Shown here one piece after another: positions 7,210 through 13,240 of a stretch of DNA of 13,240 bases. The notes beneath the pieces are model-generated. The model had not been told where the DNA came from. It saw only the letters and a list, made by a program, of their open reading frames with translations, and did no database searches. The stretch lies in the NCBI GenBank assembly GCA_045593825.1, contig JAZNXI010000045.1, positions 1-13,240 of the forward strand, given 5' to 3'. Position 1 is the first letter of the stretch, and every line of letters starts with the position of its first letter. The position numbers were made by a program, and so were the translations under genes. This stretch comes from SIG299 sp045593825 (lineage in GTDB: Bacteria > Bacillota > Clostridia > Lachnospirales > Lachnospiraceae).

Positions 7210-7238
7210 TTGCCAAAAAAATAATCCGGTGTTAAAAT
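7210..7238 (+). promoter_or_regulatory. Sigma-70-type promoter for the C11 protease
   Basis: TTGCCA (7210-7215), a 17-base spacer and TAAAAT (7233-7238). The -35 begins one base after the stop codon of the preceding gene. Transcription would start near 7245, and AAGGGAG at 7261-7267 is the ribosome binding site for the ATG at 7276. Over its 29 positions it matches the rpmJ promoter at about 20. Confidence 0.75.
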
Positions 7239-7275
7239 AGATACAATTCATTTTACTTATAAGGGAGAAATAATC

Positions 7276-9795
7276 ATGGCAACAAACAGACCAAGAGGAA
7301 GAGTGAAAAATGTAACAAGCAACAGCAAAGGCGTAAAGAAGCGTGGCGAAGGCCTTGGTACCGGTCCGGTGGGAAGTACCGGCGTTTCCATGGGCGGAAG
7401 TGAAAACAATACTTCTTCCGGCGGAGGAAGAGCAACCCGTGCCGGCGGCAATGGCGGCTTGCTGAAAATTATTCTGATTGTAGTCTTACTGCTCGGCGGT
7501 GGTGGCGGAGCAACCGGTTTACTTACAAGTCTGCTTGGTGGCGGTTCTGACAGTGGAAGCGGTTCCGGCGGAATCGGAGACCTGGTGGGAAGTTTAATCA
7601 GCACCGATACCTCCGGTGATTCGGGCAGTGGTTCCGGCATCGGTGATTTGGTTGGCAGCCTGGTTGGTGGCAGCTCCGTAGACCTTAGCAGCCTGGGCAG
7701 TCTTGGCGGCGTTCTCGGCAACTTAAATTCCGGCAGTACAAGCTCCGGCTGGGAGCTTTCCGGTAATACAGGAAAATTAAATACAAAGGTTGATTCGGCT
7801 GCCCGTGATAAGAGAACGGTCATTAAGGGTAAAGGCAAAGATGAAGTAACCATTATGGTGTATATGTGCGGTACCGACTTGGAGTCCAAGTATGGTATGG
7901 GTACCTCCGACCTGCAGGAAATGCTGGGTGCAGACCTTGGGGATAATGTAAACCTCGTTGTTTATACCGGCGGCTGTAAACAGTGGAAGAACAATGTGGT
8001 AAGCAGCAGTGTGAATCAGATTTATCAGGTAGTGGATGGTAAGTTAAAGGTGTTGGATAAGGATGCTGGCAGTGTTGCCATGACCGATCAGGATACCTTG
8101 GTTGATTTCATTAAATACTGTGACAAGAAGTTCCCTGCCAACCGTAATATGTTAATTTTCTGGGATCACGGCGGTGGTTCCATCAGCGGTTATGGTTACG
8201 ATGAAAAATTTGCAAGAACAGGTTCCATGAATCTGGCAGAAATTAATCAGGCATTAAAGGAAGCAGACGTAACCTTCGATTTTATCGGTTTTGACGCTTG
8301 CTTAATGGCGACTCTGGAAACTGCGCTTATGTTGGCACCTTATGCGGATTATATGATTGCATCCGAAGAAACCGAACCGGGTGTGGGCTGGTACTATACC
8401 GATTGGTTAACTGCCCTTGGTGAGAATACTTCCATGCCAACCATTGAAATCGGTAAGAATATCGTAGATGATTTCGTGGACACATGTGCTAAGAAGTGTC
8501 AGGGCCAGAAGACAACACTTTCCGTAGTGGACCTTGCAGAACTGGAAATGACAGTACCGGAAGAACTTGCGGCATTTTCCAAGTCCACTAGTGAGTTAAT
8601 TAATGACAACGAATACAAAACAGTATCTGATGCAAGATATAACACAAGAGAATTTGCCCAGTCCAACGGCATCGACCAAGTTGACCTGGCGCACTTGGCG
8701 CAGAATCTGGGAACAGAGGAAGGCAAGGGATTGGCAGAAGCACTGCTTAGTGCAGTAAAATATAATAGAACATCTTCCAATATGACCAATGCTTACGGTC
8801 TTTCCATTTACTTCCCTTATAAGAAGGCTTCTTCCGTGGACGAGATGGTAGAAACCTACGAAGCCATCGGTATGGGGGATGAATATGCCCGTTGTATCCA
8901 GGAATTTGCAAGTCTGGAGGTAAGCGGCCAGTCGGTAACCGGTGGTACAGGTTCTGCGCTTCCTTCTTTACTTGGAAGTCTGCTTGGTGGTGTGACAGGA
9001 AGCACAAGCAGCAGTGGTTCCGATATGGTTTCCCAGATGCTTGGAAGCTTCTTATCCGGTCAGTTGAATAATCTGGTTGGCTTTGATAAGTCCAATACAG
9101 ACTTCTTAAGTGAACGCGCCATGAGCGATGATGCTATGGCTCAGTATTTATCCGACAACTACTTCGATGCGGCAAACCTGATGTGGACAGAAAATGCAGC
9201 CGGTCAGAGAGTGATTTCCCTTAGCGAAAAGCAGTGGAGCCTGGTACATACGCTGGAGCTTAACATGTTCTACGATGACGGGGAAGGCTTTATCGACTTA
9301 GGTTTAGATAATGTATATGATTTTGATGAAAACGGTGCTTTAATCGGCGATACCGACCGCACCTGGCTTGCTATTAACGGCCAGCCGGTGGCATATTATT
9401 ACATGGACACCGTGGATGACGGCACTAACTATACCATTACCGGCTATGTACCTGCATTACTTAATGGCGAGCGTGTAGAACTGATGCTGGTGTTTGATGA
9501 CGAAAATCCTTACGGCTACATTGCAGGGGCACGTCCGGTTTACAATGAGGGCGAGACCGAAACCGTGGCAAAGGGACTGACAGAAATCAACGTTGGTGAT
9601 ACTTTGGACTTCATCTGCGACTACTATTCCTACGAAGGTGAATATCAGGACAGCTATTTCCTTGGTGAACAGATGGTTGTTACTGAGAATATGGAAATCA
9701 GCAACGTGGATGTGGGTGAAGGTAAGGTAAGAGTAACATACCGTTTTACCGACATTTATAACCAGCAGTACTGGACACCGGCATTTACACAGTAA
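7276..9795 (+). CDS. Membrane-anchored clostripain-family (C11) cysteine protease
   Basis: An 839-aa clan CD protease, expected to cut after Arg or Lys outside the cell. Residues 1-60 are a basic, Gly-rich cytoplasmic tail including KRGEGLGTGPVGS (22-34). One membrane helix, about 62-82 (LLKIILIVVLLLG), is a signal anchor with no Sec cleavage site seen. Residues 83-165 form a Gly/Ser-rich stalk with a duplicated IGDLVGSL (100-107 and 122-129). The C11 domain runs about 187-545: VTIMVYMCGTDLES opening strand, catalytic His298 in FWDHGGG and Cys342 in GFDACLM, and GLSIYFPY at 508-515. A second Gly/Ser linker (550-585) leads to a beta-rich C-terminal region (600-839) of unknown role. AAGGGAG precedes the ATG. 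It is paired with a small gene 13 bases downstream. Confidence 0.92.
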   Translation: MATNRPRGRVKNVTSNSKGVKKRGEGLGTGPVGSTGVSMGGSENNTSSGGGRATRAGGNGGLLKIILIVVLLLGGGGGATGLLTSLLGGGSDSGSGSGGIGDLVGSLISTDTSGDSGSGSGIGDLVGSLVGGSSVDLSSLGSLGGVLGNLNSGSTSSGWELSGNTGKLNTKVDSAARDKRTVIKGKGKDEVTIMVYMCGTDLESKYGMGTSDLQEMLGADLGDNVNLVVYTGGCKQWKNNVVSSSVNQIYQVVDGKLKVLDKDAGSVAMTDQDTLVDFIKYCDKKFPANRNMLIFWDHGGGSISGYGYDEKFARTGSMNLAEINQALKEADVTFDFIGFDACLMATLETALMLAPYADYMIASEETEPGVGWYYTDWLTALGENTSMPTIEIGKNIVDDFVDTCAKKCQGQKTTLSVVDLAELEMTVPEELAAFSKSTSELINDNEYKTVSDARYNTREFAQSNGIDQVDLAHLAQNLGTEEGKGLAEALLSAVKYNRTSSNMTNAYGLSIYFPYKKASSVDEMVETYEAIGMGDEYARCIQEFASLEVSGQSVTGGTGSALPSLLGSLLGGVTGSTSSSGSDMVSQMLGSFLSGQLNNLVGFDKSNTDFLSERAMSDDAMAQYLSDNYFDAANLMWTENAAGQRVISLSEKQWSLVHTLELNMFYDDGEGFIDLGLDNVYDFDENGALIGDTDRTWLAINGQPVAYYYMDTVDDGTNYTITGYVPALLNGERVELMLVFDDENPYGYIAGARPVYNEGETETVAKGLTEINVGDTLDFICDYYSYEGEYQDSYFLGEQMVVTENMEISNVDVGEGKVRVTYRFTDIYNQQYWTPAFTQ

Positions 9796-9808
9796 GGAGG
9801 AATTTGCA

Positions 9809-10150
9809 ATGAAAGTCATTGACGTATATAAACAGTATTTCGCAGCCGACTGCATGTTCAATACCGTGCAACGCAACGGCGTAGTTGTAACGTTAACCGC
9901 CACCTCCGACAGTGGAATGATTAAGTACGAGGTGGGAGTATCCTTCTTCCCGCACCGGGACCCGGAGGATTTTGGTATTTCCTATGATGCCTATGCGTCC
10001 AAGGAGATTTACAATGCCAAGGGCAGACGTTCCAAGAAAAAGGAAGCAGTGTTTATGGAGCAGTTAAGAGAGCATGCAGATGCAGCGGCGGCAGAAATTT
10101 CCGGAACAATCTTTTGGGACAAGCCGCTGAGAGATGCGCAGTTAGGGTAA
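9809..10150 (+). CDS. Small uncharacterised protein downstream of the protease
   Basis: A 113-aa soluble product that I do not recognise. It has no signal peptide or membrane helix, so it should be cytoplasmic. The N-terminal half alternates hydrophobic and polar residues (NGVVVTLTATSD, MIKYEVGVSFFP), suggesting a beta-sheet; the C-terminal part has a basic patch GRRSKKK and a helix EQLREHADAAAAEI. AAGGAGG at 9794-9800 overlaps the protease stop and lies 8 bases before the ATG, so it is surely co-expressed with the protease. A terminator starts 9 bases after its stop, so it closes that transcription unit. Confidence 0.82.
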   Translation: MKVIDVYKQYFAADCMFNTVQRNGVVVTLTATSDSGMIKYEVGVSFFPHRDPEDFGISYDAYASKEIYNAKGRRSKKKEAVFMEQLREHADAAAAEISGTIFWDKPLRDAQLG

Positions 10151-10158
10151 ACTTAGAC

Positions 10159-10188
10159 AAAGGGGATGCTTTTTAGCATCTCCTTTTT
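10159..10188 (+). terminator. Intrinsic terminator of the protease unit
   Basis: AAAGGGGATGCT (10159-10170) pairs with AGCATCTCCTTT (10175-10186), twelve pairs with one G-U, around a TTTT loop, and ends in five T residues (10184-10188). It separates the inserted block from the restarted ribosomal genes. Confidence 0.9.
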
Positions 10189-10249
10189 GATGAAAAACAT
10201 TAATATAGAAGAAACAATGAAAAAAGTATCAAATTGTGAAAAAAAGTAC

Positions 10250-10278
10250 TTGCCAAATTATTCATTTGGTGCTATTAT
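10250..10278 (+). promoter_or_regulatory. Promoter of the rpmJ-rpsM-rpsK-rpsD-rpoA section, with a dyad over the -35/spacer
   Basis: TTGCCA (10250-10255), 17 bases, TATTAT (10273-10278); a TATAAT at 10276-10281 is an alternative -10 with a longer spacer. Poly-A tracts upstream (10218-10245) could act as an UP element. A perfect dyad, CCAAAT 10253-10258 and ATTTGG 10264-10269, overlaps the -35 and spacer and could be an operator. The promoter lies downstream of a strong terminator, so this half of the superoperon is independently driven. Confidence 0.8.
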
Positions 10279-10313
10279 AATAAATGGACTTTTTTCGAAA
10301 GGAGAGAAATGAA

Positions 10314-10427
10314 ATGAAGGTTAGATCTTCTGTAAAACCAATTTGTGAAAAGTGCAAAATCATTAAGAGAAAGGGTAGCATCAGAGTAATCTGCGAAAAC
10401 CCAAAACACAAGCAAAGACAGGGCTAA
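10314..10427 (+). CDS. rpmJ: 50S ribosomal protein L36
   Basis: L36 (37 aa) is the smallest large-subunit protein, stabilising 23S rRNA structure. It reads MKVRSSVKPICEKCKIIKRK and onward, with the zinc ligands C11, C14, C27 and H32 all present, so it is the zinc-binding form. GAAAGGAGAG at 10297-10306 supplies the ribosome binding site; an ATG at 10309 opens only a two-codon frame and is not the start. In the usual order L36 follows IF-1 by a few bases; here it is 4.7 kb away, and 489 bp separate it from rpsM. Confidence 0.97.
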   Translation: MKVRSSVKPICEKCKIIKRKGSIRVICENPKHKQRQG

Positions 10428-10916
10428 TACCGATGTTCGGATATTAAAAATCCGAAGAATCGTTTCATAAAGTGTCTATAACAGAAAATCAATAAAAGAT
10501 TTTCTGATTATCATGAAGAAAAGGCACTTATATAGAAACTGGTTCTGCTTTCTGTGTTACAATGTTCTGCCTGCATTACAGGGCAGATGCCTGCAGCGTC
10601 CTGCAGGAAAACCTCAGCTCATGAGGTTGTTGTGATACCGTGGGTACGGCGGTACACGATACAAGTATGTAGGTGAATAAATTTGCCTATGTATCTAATA
10701 CTTGTTGGTTATTGCGACTTGTCGCAGAAGTACCTAAGTGCTTTAGACACTGCAAAGGGCAGTGCTTTCGGATTAACAATCCCGTTAATCGGTCACGGTT
10801 TAAAGCGGCTGGAGTCCACTTCATATCCTTGGCAGCAGGCCATGCGGAAGATGGACAAACGTGGTGCAAAGCATCGCGAAACATTATTTTATCATTTTAA
10901 CGGAGGTGCAATACAC
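10428..10916 (+). ncRNA. Candidate structured RNA or long leader between rpmJ and rpsM
   Basis: No convincing gene. Successive perfect stems: TTCGGAT 10436-10442 with 10450-10456; AAGTGTC 10470-10476 with GGCACTT 10523-10529, enclosing CAGAAAATC 10482-10490 with 10498-10506; TCTGCC 10566-10571 with 10582-10587; CCTGCAG 10590-10596 with 10601-10607; AACCTCA 10610-10616 with 10622-10628; TACCG 10636-10640 with 10650-10654; ACAAGTAT 10661-10668 with 10698-10705; TGCGA 10713-10717 with 10722-10726; CACTGC 10748-10753 with 10759-10764; GATTAAC 10771-10777 with 10784-10790; TGGC 10830-10833 with 10839-10842. Loops are mostly 4-7 bases. CGATG 10431-10435 and CATCG 10872-10876 could close the domain. 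It should be transcribed from the rpmJ promoter and precedes rpsM. It does not match tmRNA, RNase P, SRP, 6S or T-box signatures that I know. A cis-acting leader and a processed RNA are both possible. Confidence 0.5.
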
Positions 10917-11285
10917 ATGGCTCGTATTAGTGGTGTAGACTTACCAAGAGAGAAACGTGTAGAAATCGGACTTACTTACATCTACGGTATCGGTAGAGTA
11001 ACGTCCAATCGTATTCTTGCTCAGGCAAATGTTAATCCTGACACTCGTGTTAGAGACTTAACAGACGAAGAAGTAGCTAGAATTCGTGATGTAATTGATG
11101 AAACTGTAACTGTAGAAGGTGATTTAAGAAGAGAAATCGCTTTAAACATTAAGAGACTTCAGGAAATCGGTTGCTACCGTGGTATCCGTCATCGTAAGGG
11201 TCTGCCTGTTCGTGGTCAGAAGACTAAGAACAACGCAAGAACAAGAAAGGGCCCAAGAAGAACGGTTGCCAATAAGAAGAAATAA
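10917..11285 (+). CDS. rpsM: 30S ribosomal protein S13
   Basis: S13 (122 aa) is in the small-subunit head, contacts the P-site tRNA and forms bridges to the large subunit. MARISGVDLPREKRVEIGLT is the family N-terminus; the helix-two-turns-helix region follows, with YIYGIGRVTSNRIL, and the basic tail ends in RGQKTKNNARTRKGPRRTV. GGAGGT at 10902-10907 fixes the ATG at 10917. The frame stays open upstream to about 10683, but such a 76-residue extension is unknown in S13 and that stretch is the hairpin-rich region. Confidence 0.97.
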   Translation: MARISGVDLPREKRVEIGLTYIYGIGRVTSNRILAQANVNPDTRVRDLTDEEVARIRDVIDETVTVEGDLRREIALNIKRLQEIGCYRGIRHRKGLPVRGQKTKNNARTRKGPRRTVANKKK

Positions 11286-11303
11286 TAAATAGGAGGTTTC
11301 GAA

Positions 11304-11702
11304 ATGGCTAAGAAGGTTGCAGCAAAGAAAGTAACTAAGAAGCATGTGAAGAAGAATGTCGGCCACGGTCAGGCACACATTCAGTCTTCTTTCAACAATA
11401 CAATCGTAACATTAACAGATGCCGAAGGTAATGCTCTTTCCTGGGCAAGTGCCGGCGGTTTAGGATTCAGAGGTTCCAGAAAGTCCACTCCTTACGCTGC
11501 TCAGATGGCAGCTGAGACTGCGGCTAAGGCAGCTTTACCACACAACTTAAAGTCCGTTGACGTAATGGTTAAGGGACCAGGTTCCGGTAGAGAAGCAGCT
11601 ATCCGTGCCCTTCAGGCATGCGGTATCGAAGTAACAAGCATTAAGGACGTTACTCCAGTACCTCACAACGGATGCCGCCCACCAAAGCGTAGAAGAGTCT
11701 AA
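11304..11702 (+). CDS. rpsK: 30S ribosomal protein S11
   Basis: S11 (132 aa) binds 16S rRNA in the platform near the E site and the Shine-Dalgarno duplex. After a lysine-rich N-terminal tail (residues 1-20) come AHIQSSFNNTIVTLTD and GLGFRGSRKSTPYAAQ, and the family C-terminus PHNGCRPPKRRRV. AGGAGGT at 11291-11297 precedes the ATG. It lies 18 bp after rpsM and 19 bp before rpsD, the standard alpha-operon order. Confidence 0.98.
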   Translation: MAKKVAAKKVTKKHVKKNVGHGQAHIQSSFNNTIVTLTDAEGNALSWASAGGLGFRGSRKSTPYAAQMAAETAAKAALPHNLKSVDVMVKGPGSGREAAIRALQACGIEVTSIKDVTPVPHNGCRPPKRRRV

Positions 11703-11721
11703 TTAAGGAGGTAAAATTATC

Positions 11722-12324
11722 ATGGCTAGAGATATGGGTCCAGTTTTAAAGAGATGTAGATCCCTTGGCGTTGATCCTATGGTTCTTGGTATCAACAAGA
11801 AGTCCAACAGAACAAACGCTAGAGCAGGCAAGAAGGTAAGCGAATATGGCTTACAGTTAAGAGAAAAGCAGAAGGCTAAGTTCATCTATGGCGTATTAGA
11901 GAAGCCTTTCCGCAACAACTTTGAAAAGGCACAGAAGATCAAGGAAGGTACTACCGGTGATAACATGTTAGTTCTCCTTGAGTTAAGACTTGACAACGTT
12001 ATGTTCCGTCTTGGTTACGCAAGAACCAGAAAGGAAGCTAGACAGATCGTTGGTCATAAGCACGTTTTAGTAAACGGCAAGTGCGTAAACATTCCTTCCT
12101 ACCAGGTTAAGGCTGGAGATGTAATCTCCATCTGCGAAAAGGGTAAGAACAAGGGCGCACAGAGATATAAGGATATCTTCGAAGTAACAGAAGGAAGAAC
12201 AGTTCCATCCTGGTTAGAGGCTGATCATGAGAACTTTACAGGCAAGGTTGTTGAAATTCCTTCCAGAGACGTGATTGATGTTCCTGTAAACCCAACACTT
12301 ATCGTCGAATTATATTCCAAATAA
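11722..12324 (+). CDS. rpsD: 30S ribosomal protein S4, zinc-free form
   Basis: S4 (200 aa) nucleates assembly of the 16S 5' domain and, in several bacteria, represses its own operon by binding mRNA. The N-terminal S4 domain starts MARDMGPVLKRCRSLGVD and lacks the CxxC...C zinc knuckle of the zinc form. The C-terminal RNA-binding S4 domain is at about residues 90-152 (RLDNVMFRLGYARTRKEARQ and VNGKCVNIPSYQVKAGD). AAGGAGGT at 11705-11712 precedes the ATG. As the family's usual autogenous repressor, its product is a candidate ligand for the structured stretch before rpsM; this is inference. Confidence 0.98.
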   Translation: MARDMGPVLKRCRSLGVDPMVLGINKKSNRTNARAGKKVSEYGLQLREKQKAKFIYGVLEKPFRNNFEKAQKIKEGTTGDNMLVLLELRLDNVMFRLGYARTRKEARQIVGHKHVLVNGKCVNIPSYQVKAGDVISICEKGKNKGAQRYKDIFEVTEGRTVPSWLEADHENFTGKVVEIPSRDVIDVPVNPTLIVELYSK

Positions 12325-12371
12325 TATTATAGTGCAAATTGTGCTATTGCCCAAAAAAAGGAGGGTCCGCT

Positions 12372-13240
12372 TTGTTTGATTTTGATTTTAAACCGGCAAA
12401 AATTGAGATTGCTGAAATATCTGAAGATAAAAAATATGGTCGTTTTGTTGTAGAACCACTGGAAAGAGGCTATGGCATTACGTTAGGTAATTCTTTAAGA
12501 AGAATTATGCTTTCTTCATTACCGGGTGCTGCTGTTAGTCAGGTTAAGATTGACGGCGTGGTTCATGAATTTAGTGGCATTCCTGGCGTAAAGGAAGACG
12601 TTACTGAAATTATCATGAACGTTAAGAGTCTGGCTATCAAGAACACAAGCGAGACAAATGAGCCTAAAACAGCTTATATCGAGTTTGAGGGCGAAGGCGT
12701 AGTAACTGCAGCTGATATTAAGGCTGATCCTGATATTGAAATCATCAATAAGGATCAGGTGATTGCAACATTAAACGGTGGCGCAGATTCCAAGCTGTAT
12801 ATGGAACTTATCATTACCACAGGCAGAGGATACACAAGCGCAGATAAGAACAAGAACGATGAGCTTCCAATCGGAGTTATCGCTGTTGACTCTATCTACA
12901 CACCGGTTGAGCGTGTAAATGTAACTGTAGAAAATACACGTGTTGGTCAGATTACTGACTTCGATAAGCTGACTTTGGATGTATTTACAAAGGGTACTCT
13001 TGCTCCTGACGAGGCAGTAAGCCTTGCAGCAAAGGTACTTAGCGCACATTTGGATTCTTTCATTAACCTGTCCGAAAATGCTCAGAAGGCTGAGATTATC
13101 GTGGCTAAGGAAGATGAAGGAAAAGAAAAGGTTCTTGAAATGAGCATTGATGAACTTGAACTTTCCGTTCGTTCTTACAACTGCTTAAAGAGAGCCGGCA
13201 TCAATACGGTAGAAGAATTAAGTCGGATCGTAGCCATGTC
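12372..13240 (+). CDS. rpoA: RNA polymerase alpha subunit, 3'-truncated by the window edge
   Basis: The alpha subunit dimerises to start RNA polymerase assembly and its C-terminal domain touches UP elements and activators. The frame opens with TTG at 12372 (FDFDFKPAKIEIAEISEDKK follows), placed 6 bases after AGGAGGG at 12359-12365; no ATG fits the family N-terminus. Typical blocks are GRFVVEPLERGYGITLGNSL and RRIMLSSLPGAA, then PVERVNVTVENTRVGQITD. About 289 codons are present; the alpha-CTD has begun (MSIDELELSVRSYNCLKRAG, INTVEELSRI) and roughly 25 residues lie beyond the window. A weak 8-pair hairpin with a 3-base loop lies in the gap after rpsD (about 12328-12346). Confidence 0.97.
   Translation, partial: MFDFDFKPAKIEIAEISEDKKYGRFVVEPLERGYGITLGNSLRRIMLSSLPGAAVSQVKIDGVVHEFSGIPGVKEDVTEIIMNVKSLAIKNTSETNEPKTAYIEFEGEGVVTAADIKADPDIEIINKDQVIATLNGGADSKLYMELIITTGRGYTSADKNKNDELPIGVIAVDSIYTPVERVNVTVENTRVGQITDFDKLTLDVFTKGTLAPDEAVSLAAKVLSAHLDSFINLSENAQKAEIIVAKEDEGKEKVLEMSIDELELSVRSYNCLKRAGINTVEELSRIVAM

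Noticed and set aside
7257..7889. 210-codon open frame on the minus strand, Pro/Leu-rich
   Set aside because: It is the antisense of the Gly/Ser-rich start of the protease: Gly codons read in reverse give Pro, and stops are rare there. No ribosome binding site or recognisable domain.
10436..10456. TTCGGAT/ATCCGAA hairpin as the terminator of rpmJ
   Set aside because: The stem is good, but the sequence after it (GAATCGTTTCAT) has no T-run.
10630..10660. Resemblance to a T-box antiterminator (TGGGTACGGCGG)
   Set aside because: The exact TGGNACCGCG core is missing, there is no terminator alternative nearby, and the downstream genes are ribosomal rather than tRNA-charging or amino-acid genes.
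12328..12346. Small hairpin in the rpsD-rpoA gap
   Set aside because: Eight pairs including two G-U and a 3-base loop, with no T-run; too weak to call a regulatory element.
1..13240. tRNA, rRNA, CRISPR arrays, phage or transposase genes
   Set aside because: No cloverleaf, rRNA motif, regularly spaced direct repeats, or transposase, integrase or phage protein was seen on either strand.

Overview
The window is a bacterial spc/alpha ribosomal-protein superoperon, all on the + strand, interrupted by an accessory block. The AT-leaning codon use, strong AGGAGG ribosome binding sites, the protein sequences (S4 without the N-terminal zinc cysteines, S14-independent spc order, SecY, alpha subunit, four-Cys adenylate kinase) and a membrane-anchored clostripain-family protease point to a Gram-positive anaerobe of the Clostridia, most likely Lachnospiraceae. 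The family call is an inference from protein resemblance; no search was run.

Layout: (1) 1-3860 is the spc section, rpsH (5' end cut off), rplF, rplR, rpsE, rpmD, rplO, secY. (2) A terminator-like hairpin follows secY, then adk, map and infA (3959-5610). (3) At the stop codon of infA the conserved order breaks. A ~240-270 bp near-perfect palindrome (5601-5868) is followed by a promoter, a small P-loop kinase-like gene, an unknown basic protein, a second promoter, a large membrane-anchored C11 (clostripain-like) cysteine protease and a small unknown gene, closed by an intrinsic terminator (10159-10188). (4) A new promoter at 10250-10278 restarts the translation genes: rpmJ, then 489 bp without a convincing gene but packed with at least ten consecutive perfect hairpins, then rpsM, rpsK, rpsD and rpoA (3' end cut off).

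How it works together: the two flanks make ribosomal subunits, the SecY translocon channel, adenylate kinase, methionine aminopeptidase, IF-1 and the RNA polymerase alpha subunit, normally one co-regulated unit. Here the unit is split into at least two transcription units by the inserted block, whose genes have their own promoters and terminator. The two features that ordinary annotation does not explain are the giant palindrome after infA and the hairpin-dense stretch between rpmJ and rpsM, which looks like an undescribed structured RNA or long 5' leader of the rpsM-rpsK-rpsD-rpoA genes. The peptidase promoter and the rpmJ promoter resemble each other over 29 positions, which may mean shared control.
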